64,000 bases of DNA from Chloroflexota bacterium. Its GTDB lineage: Bacteria > Chloroflexota > Chloroflexia > Chloroflexales > Herpetosiphonaceae. The notes below the pieces were generated by a model. It was not told the origin of the DNA. It was given only the letters and a program-made list of their open reading frames with translations, and ran no database searches. This document shows positions 17,791-27,230 of the stretch, in pieces; position 1 is the first letter of the stretch; every line of letters starts with the position of its first letter. The position numbers and the translations under genes were made by a program. The stretch covers positions 248,001-312,000 of the forward strand of contig JAIUOC010000006.1 of assembly GCA_020161265.1 (NCBI GenBank), given 5' to 3'.

Positions 17791-20100
17791 CTAAATTCGG
17801 CGTTGCTTACGCTTGCGGGCTGCTTGAATGATGACGATCACCGAAATGATGACCATCACTACCAACAGACCTGCGATGGCATACAAAATCCATTGGGGCT
17901 TTGCAGGTGGTATGACCTCACGATAGATCGGATCATCTTGGTTTTCGCCGAGGGCATCGTTGGCAATCCCAGCAGTATCGCCAGTAACTGTTGGATCTTC
18001 GACGCTGATCTGTTGATCGTTGACGATTGCCAAGCTGCCGTTGAGCCGTGTGCGCAGGCGCGAAGTCGTCAAGGCATTGCCCGACCATTGCACACCTTGA
18101 TCGGTACTGCCGAGCACCGCCAAAATGCTGCGCTGTTCGTTCCATGGCGAACGCATAAATTCTAAGTAACCAAGGCTCAATTCAGGTGGAATCCGATAGA
18201 CCACCCGACTATTGCCAAGGGTTGGATGCTTGCTGCCTTGGGCAAATGGTGCAGGAATAATCGGCTGCAACGCTGGATCTTGCAAAATAGCATGATCAGT
18301 CGCTTGACCAACCAAAACCAAATCATGATTTGCTTGGACGCTGGCAACTTGCTCCGGATTGACCGCGCGTAATTCGACAAAGGCTGGGTCAAGGCTATCG
18401 CCCAAGGCTGTGGCTAGTTGGCCTGCGACCGTCCAGCTGGCTGGATCATCGCTTGGCACAACAAAGGCCAAGTTTTTCAAGGTATTGCTGATGGTCAATG
18501 GCTCAAGGAAGGTGGCCAAATTGCGCAACACCACCGAGCGCCCACGCGTGGCCCGCACTGGAATCCCAATCATCGAATCAGCCCGTAGTGTGTACCAAAT
18601 CCCCGCAAGGTTGGGATCAACACAAGGCGTATTGGGAATCAAGTTGGCGCTAATCGTGATTCGGTTGCGACCAACATTCAAGTTGCCTCGTGGAATCGGC
18701 ACACGGCCAACTCCATTTTGAGCGGTGGTATCATCGAAGCGAATCGAGCCTGCTGGGCGATCGTTGACGCGCACCATCATTGCCGAAACTGAGTAATCGA
18801 GCAGTGCCGAGTGGGCAAAATGCACTTCGATATAACCATCGTTGCTCATTTCATAGCCGCTGGGCATATCAACATTCAGTTCAAAGGTATGCCCACCAAT
18901 CCCAAACTCTGAAACCGTCTCGAAGCCAAGGCTACGGAAGCTGCGTTCGACCGTCAAGCCAGTGCTTGGCACATCGGTAATTTGCAAATTCAAGGTTTTG
19001 GTGAGCACTTCGGGCGAATTAACTTCGGCGACCACAGCAATCGAAGGTTCGCTGCTAGCGCGAATGTTGCCGGTGCTAAATGCCTTGGCAGCTTTGATCA
19101 CGCCCTCGTCATCGTTGCCACTGAGTGCTAAAACCACCCGTTGTTGGTTCCAAGGCGAGGTTGCCATTTGAATAATGCCATCGGCGGCTTGAGCTTCGCT
19201 CAGATTAAAACCCTCGGCTCCACTGCCCTCAGCAAAATCCACAGCATCCAAATTTTCGAAATTGGCGGCTTGCCCCACGAAAATCAAGTGCGATTCGGTA
19301 CGCAAGGTTGGTGAAAGCACACTTTCGGCAATCAACGGCACTTGAATTCGGCTTGAGGTAATGCTGCCAACTTTCGCGGCCACAATCAAGCCTGCTTCAA
19401 GCTCGGCAGCGCTGGCGTTGTTGGGCACAATAATCGTGGCAACATCTGGCTCCAGCGGCGAATCTTGGAAGATTGGGCGGGGCAGTTGCTTAACATCGGT
19501 CGATAGCGTGCCCAAGGTATGCGGCAATTTGAGCGATGAGGTTGCCCGAATAATCACACTGGTTTGGCTATCATTACCACAATTCAAACCTGCATCGAGC
19601 AAAATGCCCAAGGTGTGAGCGCCATCGATGCGGGTTGAGGTATAGGCGGTGGCTGAAATAGGGATTGTCACTTGGCGCGGGCCTGAACGATCTAAGAAAA
19701 TCCGTTCAAGCTGTACGTTGTTAAATTGTACATCCATCGAGCCAGCAAAAAACTGCACATTTTCTTCATTGCTAACGGCGCTGCCTGAAACGAAGGTTTC
19801 AAAGTCGAGCGTAATCGCTGCACCTGGCTCTAATCTCCAAGTATTGGGCAGGCGAATATTGATATAACGGGCATTGAATGGCCCTTCCATCGAATCTTCG
19901 CGAGCGCCAAGCTGGGCAAAAGTCACAGTATCGCTATCGGTAACCACTGGCGTAACCGTTGCTTGGTTAAGCGGGGCTGCCGCAGTTGTTGCTGGAATAG
20001 GATTAAGGCTGGTGCGAGCAGCCTGTGAAACCATTGGCAAGCTGGCAAAAAGACCCAGCGCCACGGAAAAAAGCAGAAAAACGCGCACTAAACGAACCAT
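17791..20100 (-). CDS. BcsB-like cellulose synthase regulatory/periplasmic subunit
   Basis: This 769-aa protein has an N-terminal signal peptide (FLLFSVALGLFASLPMVSQA), a long extracytoplasmic region and a C-terminal membrane anchor (ILYAIAGLLVVMVIISVIVI) with a basic tail (RKRKQRRI), the layout of BcsB. Two repeated carbohydrate-binding/flavodoxin-like halves can be seen: each has a passage such as DVATIIVPNNASAAELEAG or LAFVVPSDDPASWTVAGQL, and a conserved SPWNQQRVVLALSG / SPWNEQRSILAVLG. BcsB guides a nascent glucan from BcsA. No BcsA with a PilZ domain is present; the upstream GT2 gene (22090-23277) is the most likely partner. AAGGAG lies 6 bases before the ATG. A stem-loop separates it from asnB. 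Confidence 0.88.
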   Translation of the reverse strand: MVRLVRVFLLFSVALGLFASLPMVSQAARTSLNPIPATTAAAPLNQATVTPVVTDSDTVTFAQLGAREDSMEGPFNARYINIRLPNTWRLEPGAAITLDFETFVSGSAVSNEENVQFFAGSMDVQFNNVQLERIFLDRSGPRQVTIPISATAYTSTRIDGAHTLGILLDAGLNCGNDSQTSVIIRATSSLKLPHTLGTLSTDVKQLPRPIFQDSPLEPDVATIIVPNNASAAELEAGLIVAAKVGSITSSRIQVPLIAESVLSPTLRTESHLIFVGQAANFENLDAVDFAEGSGAEGFNLSEAQAADGIIQMATSPWNQQRVVLALSGNDDEGVIKAAKAFSTGNIRASSEPSIAVVAEVNSPEVLTKTLNLQITDVPSTGLTVERSFRSLGFETVSEFGIGGHTFELNVDMPSGYEMSNDGYIEVHFAHSALLDYSVSAMMVRVNDRPAGSIRFDDTTAQNGVGRVPIPRGNLNVGRNRITISANLIPNTPCVDPNLAGIWYTLRADSMIGIPVRATRGRSVVLRNLATFLEPLTISNTLKNLAFVVPSDDPASWTVAGQLATALGDSLDPAFVELRAVNPEQVASVQANHDLVLVGQATDHAILQDPALQPIIPAPFAQGSKHPTLGNSRVVYRIPPELSLGYLEFMRSPWNEQRSILAVLGSTDQGVQWSGNALTTSRLRTRLNGSLAIVNDQQISVEDPTVTGDTAGIANDALGENQDDPIYREVIPPAKPQWILYAIAGLLVVMVIISVIVIIQAARKRKQRRI

Positions 20101-20123
20101 GCGAACTCCTTGCGAGACAATAG

Positions 20124-20150
20124 GCCAGCGTAACGCACTGTTACGCTGGC
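20124..20150 (-). other. Intercistronic stem-loop without U-tract
   Basis: A perfect 11-bp stem (GCCAGCGTAAC / GTTACGCTGGC) with a five-base loop lies between asnB and the bcsB-like gene. No T-run follows on either strand, so it is more likely an mRNA-stability or processing element than a terminator. Confidence 0.6.
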
Positions 20151-20169
20151 AGGGTTGGTGGTACGTCGT

Positions 20170-22056
20170 TTATTTGCCGTACCGCTCGTACCACATGCTG
20201 AACATCAGTAAATTCCAGATTTGGCGGCTGTAATCGTGCCGCCCCGCCCAGTGATCACTCAGCATTGTTGCGATATATTGTGGGTTGAAGAATCCTTGTT
20301 CCGTCAAGGCTTCAACCGAGAGTTTTTGATTGACCAATGGCCGTAGATCGGTTTTGAGCCATTGGGGAATTGGCACGCTAAACCCAGCTTTGCGCCGCTC
20401 CAAAATTTGGGCTGGCAGCACTTTGGCAGCCACTCGCTTGAGCAAATACTTAAGTTTCATGCCGTTAATTTTGGTGTGGCTGGGCAATTTGGCCATCCAC
20501 TCAACCAAGCGTGTATCGAGCAACGGCACGCGCACTTCGAGCGAATGGGCCATGCTCATACGATCAACTTTGACCAACATATCGTCGGCCAGCTGCACTT
20601 TGGAATCGACATACAGCAAGCGATTGAGCACATCATCGGCATTGTAGGCATCGTAATAGCCTTGCAACAGATCAACCGTTGGCCGTTGCTTGGTCAAAAT
20701 GGCCGAGCCAGCGTACAACTGCTCTTTCATCGATTCGCTCATAAAGGCTTTCCAAGCGGCATGGGCTGGCAACGGCGCGAGCATCCCACCCTGCACAAAA
20801 CGCTTGGCTTTGAAATCGAAGCTGACTTTGCCATCGGATGTAGGCAGCATATTAACTAGGTTTGGCACTAACCCGCCGCCAATCGCTTGTGGCAAACGCC
20901 GATACAGCGCGGCAATTTTATCAGCTTGATAAGTAGCATAGCCGCCAAACACCTCATCGCCACCATCGCCACTGAGCGCCACTTTGACATGCTGCCGTGC
21001 CAATTCGCTGACTGCATACACCGCCACCGACGACGAATCGGCAAATGGCTCGTCAAAATACTTGACCATGGCATCAACCGTGGCCTGCGCATCAGGATTC
21101 ATGATGATTTCGTGGTGATCGGTGCGGAAGCGTTCGGCGACAATTCGCGCATACGGCGATTCGTCATACGATTTTTCAGCAAAGCCCACCGAGAAGGTTT
21201 TAACTGGCTGGTTGGTGACTTCGCTCATCAAGGCCACGACCAAACTCGAATCAACCCCACCGCTAAGAAACGCGCCCAACGGCACATCGCTGATCAGTTG
21301 ATCCTGCACGACGGTGCGCAAGAGATTCAGCAAGTCGGTTTCAACATCGTCGGTGATTTTGAAGTGCGGCGAAACCACCCGTGGAATATCCCAATATTGC
21401 TTAACTTCCACGGCATTGGTTTCAGCTTCATAGGTCAGCATATGGCCAGGCTGAAGCTTTTTGATCGCTTTGAAAATCGTGTTTGGGCCAGGCACATAAT
21501 TCAGCGAAAGATAATCGTGCAAGCCAATTGGGTCGATTTCGCGGCTGATGCCAGTATCGAGCATGGCCTTGATTTCTGAACCAAAGACCAAGCGATCGCC
21601 TAAATTGGCATAATAGACTGGCTTGATCCCAACGTGATCGCGGGCAATTACCAAACGCTGGCGGCGATCATCCCAAATCGCGCAGGCAAACATCCCATTG
21701 AGATGCTTGGGGAATTCATCGCCAATTTCTTCGTACAAATGCACGATTGTTTCAGTATCGGAGTGGGTTTCAAATTTATGGCCAGCTTTTTCTAAGCGTG
21801 GGCGCAACTCGGTAAAGTTATAAACCTCACCGTTATAGACGATCCAGATCGAGCCATCTTCGTTGGCGATGGGCATTTTGCCGCCTGCAACGTCGATAAT
21901 CGAAAGCCGGACTGAGCCAAGCCCGACTGGGCCATTGAGATAAAAGCCATTTTGATCTGGCCCGCGATGATGGATATTGTCGCACAGCGCTTCGAGCAAG
22001 GGTCGCTCGGCTGTACGGCTGCGATCAAAATAGACAATGCCACAAATACCACACAT
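20170..22056 (-). CDS. asnB: Asparagine synthase (glutamine-hydrolysing), polysaccharide-cluster type
   Basis: This 628-aa class II amidotransferase starts with the processed catalytic Cys (MCGICGIVYF) and has HHRGPD in its glutaminase domain (residues 1-210) and the PP-loop SGGVDSSLVVALMS in the synthetase domain. AsnB makes asparagine from aspartate using glutamine nitrogen and ATP. Genes of this subtype are widespread inside exopolysaccharide/exosortase clusters, where they may amidate sugar carboxylates rather than serve amino-acid synthesis; its place between GT2 and a bcsB-like gene supports that view. GAGGTGATCCTATG gives a strong ribosome-binding site. Confidence 0.93.
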   Translation of the reverse strand: MCGICGIVYFDRSRTAERPLLEALCDNIHHRGPDQNGFYLNGPVGLGSVRLSIIDVAGGKMPIANEDGSIWIVYNGEVYNFTELRPRLEKAGHKFETHSDTETIVHLYEEIGDEFPKHLNGMFACAIWDDRRQRLVIARDHVGIKPVYYANLGDRLVFGSEIKAMLDTGISREIDPIGLHDYLSLNYVPGPNTIFKAIKKLQPGHMLTYEAETNAVEVKQYWDIPRVVSPHFKITDDVETDLLNLLRTVVQDQLISDVPLGAFLSGGVDSSLVVALMSEVTNQPVKTFSVGFAEKSYDESPYARIVAERFRTDHHEIIMNPDAQATVDAMVKYFDEPFADSSSVAVYAVSELARQHVKVALSGDGGDEVFGGYATYQADKIAALYRRLPQAIGGGLVPNLVNMLPTSDGKVSFDFKAKRFVQGGMLAPLPAHAAWKAFMSESMKEQLYAGSAILTKQRPTVDLLQGYYDAYNADDVLNRLLYVDSKVQLADDMLVKVDRMSMAHSLEVRVPLLDTRLVEWMAKLPSHTKINGMKLKYLLKRVAAKVLPAQILERRKAGFSVPIPQWLKTDLRPLVNQKLSVEALTEQGFFNPQYIATMLSDHWAGRHDYSRQIWNLLMFSMWYERYGK

Positions 22057-22089
22057 AGGATCACCTCAGTTCACCAACAACAGTCGAAG

Positions 22090-23277
22090 TTAGTTCGTGC
22101 GCCGCCCCACTCGCTGCCATAGCGTGGTTTGTCGTCGTCGGACAAAGCGATATAGGCCAATTAAGCCAGCCCAATTGCTATTGACTAGGAAGGTTGGAAT
22201 GTAAACCACCTTGCCTAGTTTACTATTTGAGTCAACTCGGCCACCGAGCCAAGCCATAGTGTAGAACACAATTTGAAAGATTAACAACAGCCAATTGAAT
22301 GGTGCTGCTAAACGTAGTAGTTTATGCGATTTTGCCTTACTTGGCGAGAGCACTGCCAGAATGTTCATCACCAATGCGCCAACCATATTGACTGCTACCA
22401 AGGTGCGCAGGGTTTGGTGCGAGAGCAATTGCCACAAGGCGAGTGGGCGACGGAATGGCCACAAACTGCGTGCATAGGTAATTGCTTGATAGCGCCCAGC
22501 GAAAATCCGAGCGCGGCGGGCAATTTCATCCTGCGCCGATTGCGAAACCCGTTCATGTGAGCGAGCCTGTGGCGCATAGTGAATCCGAAAGCCACGCGCG
22601 ATGATCCGCATTCCCATATGGGTGTCGTCATTAATAATTTCATCGGGCGGCGATTCAAATAAATCGCTGCGAATCGCTAGCACTTCGCCAGCAACGGCGG
22701 TGCAGCCAGCCAATTTGCTCTCTTGCTTTTTAACGAACGACTCGTAGCGCCAATACAGCCCTTCGGATTCACCCAAAGCGCCGTCGCCCTTTTCGATCAC
22801 CTTTGCGCCGGAAACTGCGCCAACATCAGCATCGGCAAATGGTGCAACCAATTCGCGAATCACATTGGCATCATAGCGATTATTGGCATCAGAAAAAACA
22901 ATAATTTCGCCGCGCACAAACGGAATTGCCCGATTGATCGCCGCCATTTTGCCGCGCCGTGGGGCTTCATACAACAATTCCACGCCACGATCAGCGTATT
23001 GCTGCACGATTTCTGGCGTGCGGTCGCTTGATCCATCGGCAATAATTAATAGTTGCAATTGCTCATGCGGATAATCCAAGGCCAGCGAGTTTTCAATTTT
23101 GCGGGCGATTTCAGCCTCTTCGTTGTAGGCCGCAATCAGCAAAGTAACTGCTGGTTCAGCGTGCGGATAAGGCCCGCGCTCACGTCGAAAGCGTGCTAGT
23201 AACGTCAAGAGCGCTGGATAACCAGCATAGGTATAGATGACGCTGCCTGTGAACAGCCAAAATAACGCCGCAATCAT
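22090..23277 (-). CDS. Family 2 glycosyltransferase, membrane-bound, processive type
   Basis: This 395-aa protein has one N-terminal membrane helix (FWLFTGSVIYTYAGYPALL), a GT2 catalytic domain and two or three C-terminal helices. Motifs are VTLLIAAYNEEAEI, DGSSD, SDANNRYD (metal-binding DxD-like), IINDDTHMGMRI and, in place of Q/RxxRW, EIARRARIFAGRYQ. This resembles hyaluronan/cellulose-synthase-like processive enzymes that polymerise and extrude a glycan, but without a PilZ domain. A GTG six codons upstream overlaps the ribosome-binding AAGGA, so the ATG at 23277 is taken as start. It is 33 bases upstream of asnB, and BcsB follows, which suggests a three-gene glycan synthesis unit. Confidence 0.88.
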   Translation of the reverse strand: MIAALFWLFTGSVIYTYAGYPALLTLLARFRRERGPYPHAEPAVTLLIAAYNEEAEIARKIENSLALDYPHEQLQLLIIADGSSDRTPEIVQQYADRGVELLYEAPRRGKMAAINRAIPFVRGEIIVFSDANNRYDANVIRELVAPFADADVGAVSGAKVIEKGDGALGESEGLYWRYESFVKKQESKLAGCTAVAGEVLAIRSDLFESPPDEIINDDTHMGMRIIARGFRIHYAPQARSHERVSQSAQDEIARRARIFAGRYQAITYARSLWPFRRPLALWQLLSHQTLRTLVAVNMVGALVMNILAVLSPSKAKSHKLLRLAAPFNWLLLIFQIVFYTMAWLGGRVDSNSKLGKVVYIPTFLVNSNWAGLIGLYRFVRRRQTTLWQRVGRRTN

Positions 23278-23294
23278 TGAATATTCCTTAATCA

Positions 23295-23492
23295 CTATTG
23301 ATCCACGAAGGACACGAACGATGGCTGTATGCTATTGGCTATTGATTTTCATATCACAGAATGTTCCGATAGCCTAGCGCCTTCAGCCCATAGCCAGGGT
23401 TTTTCTGTGCCTCTGCGTTAAAGCAAGGTTGCTCCCTGATCCCCGACCCCCAGCCCCCGATCTTATGTTCTATGTTCTATGCTCTATGTTCT
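23295..23492. repeat. Intergenic word repeats within the polysaccharide locus
   Basis: Words in order are ATCCACGAAGGACACGAAC, CTATTGGCTATTG, ATGTTCCGATAGCCT, CTTCAGCCCATAGCC, CTGTGCCTCTGCGTTAAAG, CTCCCTGATCCCCGACCCC and CTATGTTCTATGCTC. The last one overlaps the 3' end of the GT4 gene and provides its stop codon. The block separates the GT4/flippase operon from the GT2-asnB-bcsB unit. Confidence 0.75.
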
Positions 23493-24629
23493 TAACGTGG
23501 CTATATTTTCATACAAACCACGCAATTGCTTGGCAATCACACTCAGGGCAAACTCTTGTTTCACCCGTTGGCGGGCGGCTTGGCCCATGCGTTGGCGCAA
23601 GGCTTGATCGCCCAAAACTGCCAACAACGCTTGTTCAAGCGCTGGCTGATCGTCGGGCGGAATCACCAACCCATTCACGCCATCGTCGATTGCATCGCGT
23701 GCCCCACCAACATCGGTGATCACGACGGCTAATTCGCTGGCCATGGCTTCGAGCATTGCCACTGAAAAGCCCTCGGCAATCGATGGCAGCACAAACACAT
23801 CGGCGGCTTGCAAATAGGGTGGCACATTATGCACCGCCCCGCCAAAAATCACTCCATCGCTGGTTTTGGCTTTGAGATTTGCTTCTTCTGACCCCTGTCC
23901 CAAAATCAATAAGGTCGCATCGGGATGTTTGGCACGAATTGCTGGCCAAGCCTCAACCAAATAGCGCACCCGTTTTTCCTCAGAGAGCCGCCCAGCATAC
24001 AGCGTGATTGTGCCTTCAGTTGGAAGATTCAATTCGCGACGTAGCGCAGTTTTGGCTTCGGCAGCGATTGGGCAATATTTTTCAGGATCAACCCCGTTGG
24101 GTACATAATGCCGTCGTTTGGCCTCAATGCCCAAAATCTGATCAAATTCTTGATCGATTTCGCGGCTGATCGTGAAAAAGGCATCGGCAGTTTTGGTGAT
24201 GCGCTCCAAGCGGCCTTTGCCAAACGGACGTTGTTGCATGCGCAGCACATCGCCAAGCGGCCCCGAACGATGGGCGGTCACGGCGTAGGGCAGACCCAAG
24301 GCTTGTTTGGCCGCAATCGCGGTGGTAGCTGGCGAAAACATTTCGTGAGCATGCACCAAATTTGGCTTCAAACGCCAGAGCAAGGGAATCGCTGCTGCGG
24401 TGAAAACCAAGGCCGCAGTTGGCACAGGTCCGGGAATTGGCAAGCGATGGACTGGCACATTGTCGATCATCTCGAAGGGCTTGAAGCCTGCATACCGCCG
24501 TGTCAGCACGCTAATTGCCACGCCTTCAGCGGCCAAAAAAGGAGCCAACGCCGCAAGTTGGCGTTCAGCACCGCCGATGCGCGGAAAATAGCCTTGGATG
24601 ATCATTGCTACGTGTAACGTGTCGTTCAT
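23484..24629 (-). CDS. Family 4 glycosyltransferase
   Basis: This 381-aa GT-B fold retaining glycosyltransferase has an N-terminal nucleotide-like half (GYFPRIGGAERQLAALAPFLA, and VHAHEMFSPAT) and a C-terminal donor-binding half with ITLYAGRLSEEKRVRYLVEAW, TLLILGQGSEEANL and the EX7E-type motif in VLPSIAEGFSVAMLEAMASE. It likely adds one sugar to the lipid-linked repeat unit on the cytosolic face. Its start overlaps the stop of the upstream GT4 gene by four bases (ATGA), which indicates translational coupling. The final residues (IATLRT) are encoded at the border of a CTATGTTC repeat that supplies the stop. Confidence 0.93.
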   Translation of the reverse strand: MNDTLHVAMIIQGYFPRIGGAERQLAALAPFLAAEGVAISVLTRRYAGFKPFEMIDNVPVHRLPIPGPVPTAALVFTAAAIPLLWRLKPNLVHAHEMFSPATTAIAAKQALGLPYAVTAHRSGPLGDVLRMQQRPFGKGRLERITKTADAFFTISREIDQEFDQILGIEAKRRHYVPNGVDPEKYCPIAAEAKTALRRELNLPTEGTITLYAGRLSEEKRVRYLVEAWPAIRAKHPDATLLILGQGSEEANLKAKTSDGVIFGGAVHNVPPYLQAADVFVLPSIAEGFSVAMLEAMASELAVVITDVGGARDAIDDGVNGLVIPPDDQPALEQALLAVLGDQALRQRMGQAARQRVKQEFALSVIAKQLRGLYENIATLRT

Positions 24630-25762
24630 GCCGAAACAGCCTCGCGCTGGTCAATGCCCTCGTGGGCGGCGGTATACAAACTTAATAATTGATCAACCCA
24701 AGCGCTAGGGCTATGGTATTGCTCGATAATCTGTTGAGCAGCTTGTTGCATCGCTTGGATCTGGCTTGGCTCGCTCAAAACGTGGTTGATTGCAGCGGCT
24801 AAGGCTTGATGATCATGCGGCTCAACCGTAATGCCCGCCTGTTCGCGAACTACATGCGGCACGTCACCAACTTTGGTGGCAATAATCGGCAAGCCGGCGG
24901 CCATCGCTTCGAGCACGGCGATCGGCAAGCCTTCGTTGGCTGACGAATTAACGAACAAATCGGCGCTACGCAATAGCACCGGAATATCATCGCGTGCCCC
25001 AAGCAAATTGACCACTGCATGCAATTGATGCTGATCGATTTTGGCTTCGATTTTGGGTCGTTGATCGCCTTCGCCCGCCAAAACGAGCCGCGCTTGGGGA
25101 TGTTGAGCATGCACCAAGGCAAAGGCATCGATCAGGGTTGGCAGATCTTTGATTGCTGCAAAACGCCCAACGTTGATCAACATCGTCAAATTTGGGTCGC
25201 CCAAAACTGCTTCACGGATAGCTTGGCGTTGCTCAGGGCTAATTTCTGGCACGGCCACTACGGCGTTATGCACCACATGCAGTTGGCGATTGGGCATAAT
25301 TGGCTGGTAGGCATCGCGAGTGGTATAGCCAACTGCGATAATTTGCTGCGCCAAACGCCGCACCACTTGAGCCTCAAACTGCTGTTGGCGATTGGCAATT
25401 GATGGGTCGAAGCCTGCTAGGTGCATCGTGGCGACCACGGGAATATTGGCCAAACGGGCTGCCAAAATGCCTACCACATTGCCATAGGTCAAATGGGTAT
25501 GCACCACACTGACCTGATTGCGCCGTAGCCAACGGGTTAATTGCCAGATCCGTTTGGGTGCCAGCATTTTGGGCGCAGCCAAACGCAGGACTTCAACGCC
25601 CAAACTATTCAGCCGTTCAACCAAGTTGCTGCCGCGATCTTCGCCTTTGAGACAAACCACAGTGGTTTTGATCCCACGGCGTTGGGCTTCGATCGCGAAG
25701 GTTACCAGCAATTGTTGCGCTCCACCACGATAGAGCGAATCGATCACCTGAACAACGTGCAT
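24626..25762 (-). CDS. Family 4 glycosyltransferase
   Basis: This 378-aa GT-B enzyme starts MHVVQVIDSLYRGGAQQLLV and has HTHLTYGNVVGIL in the acceptor half. The donor half shows LINVGRFAAIKDLPTLIDAF, RLVLAGEGDQRPKI and the EX7E motif in NSSANEGLPIAVLEAMAAGLP. It should transfer a sugar from a nucleotide donor during repeat-unit assembly. The frame opens eight codons earlier (25786), but GGAGAT six bases before the ATG at 25762 decides the start, which leaves a one-base gap after the flippase stop. It overlaps the next GT4 gene by four bases. Confidence 0.93.
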   Translation of the reverse strand: MHVVQVIDSLYRGGAQQLLVTFAIEAQRRGIKTTVVCLKGEDRGSNLVERLNSLGVEVLRLAAPKMLAPKRIWQLTRWLRRNQVSVVHTHLTYGNVVGILAARLANIPVVATMHLAGFDPSIANRQQQFEAQVVRRLAQQIIAVGYTTRDAYQPIMPNRQLHVVHNAVVAVPEISPEQRQAIREAVLGDPNLTMLINVGRFAAIKDLPTLIDAFALVHAQHPQARLVLAGEGDQRPKIEAKIDQHQLHAVVNLLGARDDIPVLLRSADLFVNSSANEGLPIAVLEAMAAGLPIIATKVGDVPHVVREQAGITVEPHDHQALAAAINHVLSEPSQIQAMQQAAQQIIEQYHSPSAWVDQLLSLYTAAHEGIDQREAVSA

Positions 25763-25763
25763 A

Positions 25764-27230
25764 TTATCTCCGTGCCACCGCACCACGTAAGGTTTGGCCT
25801 GCTTGGGTCAGAACTTCGCGCTGACCAAACCACAAAGTTCCAGCATAGGAGCCGATGCCAACCACCACTGCCGCCAAGAGTTGCAGCCATGCAGGAGTGT
25901 TTTGCAAGGCCAGCAGGGTCAAGATCAAACAAATACTCATCACTGTGCCAGCAATTATCGCTGGTTGGAAGGCGCTCAAAATTCGGCGAATCGGCATGTT
26001 CAGCACTTTGGCGGCAACCACCAAATTGAGCGTGCTGCCTAAAAATGCCACGATTGCATGGGTAATTCCAACTGCTTGCAACGATTTGAACTGGGCAGCG
26101 GCAAACCATAACGCTGGTACCAAGACAATTAAGCGGGCAATTGAAAGCTTGGTCAAAATGCTGGTGCGATTTTGCGCCTTGTAGACATCGCCAACGTTGT
26201 AGCCTAGCGAAAGAAATAGGGTGTAAATGGCAATTGTGCGCATAATCGGCACAGTTTCAATCCATTTTACGCTCAGCAAGGTCAAAACAAATGGCTCAGC
26301 CGTAATTGCAATTCCCAATGAAAGCGGCACAGTCACTAAGGCGACATAACGCGAGGCAATAAAAAAGCCCTGTTGCAACCCAGCAGGATCGTCGCGCAAC
26401 CGACTGTACAAGGGATACAGCACATTGGCCAAGGCAACACAAACTTGCATCACCATGAGGTCGGGGAAGCGAAAGCCGTTGGTATAAACCCCCAGATTTT
26501 CGTCGCCAAGGTAGCGCCCAACCAGCAGATAATCGGTTTGAGCTAAGACAACCGATAGCCCATTGACCGCTACAATATTGCTGCCAAAGCTCAACAGCGG
26601 CTTGATCACCGTGCGATCGAGTTTGAAGCTAGGCCGCCATGGATTGACCATCCAATAGGCGATCACGCCACAGGCCGAGCCACCCAATTGGCCCCAAACC
26701 AAGCTCCAAGCGCCCATGCCCGCCAAGGCACAGCCAATCGAAATTGCGCCTTTGCTGCTGACCTGAATCAGATCGGGAATAAAGCGTTTTTTGAATTGCA
26801 TGCGTTTGCGCAACAGCGCGTCGTGAATATTGCGCATGGCAAATAAGGGAAAGCTCAATCCCAAGGCCCGAATAATCGGGATTACATTAGGATTATTTTG
26901 CAAAAAATAGGTGGCAACTAAGGGCGCTGCCAACCAAGTTATGCAAAAGAGCGTCAAGGCAATTCCACAGCCCAGCCAAAAAGCGGTGTTAGCAGCATCC
27001 TCACCTTCGCGATAAATCACTGCCGAGCCAATCCCTAGATCTTGCATTACCTCAAGAAAGGCGATAACCGTCAAGCCCATGCCGACCAAGCCGTATTCAG
27101 CTTTGGTCACGAAATAAGCCAGAATTACCGTGGTGATAAAGATCAGAATTTTGCCGCCATAGGTGGCGGCATACGACCATAAGGTATTACGAGCCGCGCT
27201 CTGGACAATCGTTTCAGGCTGTTTCGCCAT
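25764..27230 (-). CDS. Wzx-type polysaccharide flippase
   Basis: This 488-aa integral membrane protein has about 12-14 hydrophobic helices and the N-terminal signature of the WzxC/MOP exporter group (TLWSYAATYGGKILIFITTVIL, and YGLVGMGLTVIAFLEVMQDLGIG region). It should flip undecaprenyl-linked repeat units across the membrane for polymerisation. The start at 27230 (MAKQPETIVQ) is chosen over upstream ATGs because GAGG lies about nine bases before it and homologues begin there; it then overlaps the end of the upstream O-antigen ligase gene by 17 bases. It is tightly linked to the downstream GT4 gene. Confidence 0.9.
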   Translation of the reverse strand: MAKQPETIVQSAARNTLWSYAATYGGKILIFITTVILAYFVTKAEYGLVGMGLTVIAFLEVMQDLGIGSAVIYREGEDAANTAFWLGCGIALTLFCITWLAAPLVATYFLQNNPNVIPIIRALGLSFPLFAMRNIHDALLRKRMQFKKRFIPDLIQVSSKGAISIGCALAGMGAWSLVWGQLGGSACGVIAYWMVNPWRPSFKLDRTVIKPLLSFGSNIVAVNGLSVVLAQTDYLLVGRYLGDENLGVYTNGFRFPDLMVMQVCVALANVLYPLYSRLRDDPAGLQQGFFIASRYVALVTVPLSLGIAITAEPFVLTLLSVKWIETVPIMRTIAIYTLFLSLGYNVGDVYKAQNRTSILTKLSIARLIVLVPALWFAAAQFKSLQAVGITHAIVAFLGSTLNLVVAAKVLNMPIRRILSAFQPAIIAGTVMSICLILTLLALQNTPAWLQLLAAVVVGIGSYAGTLWFGQREVLTQAGQTLRGAVARR

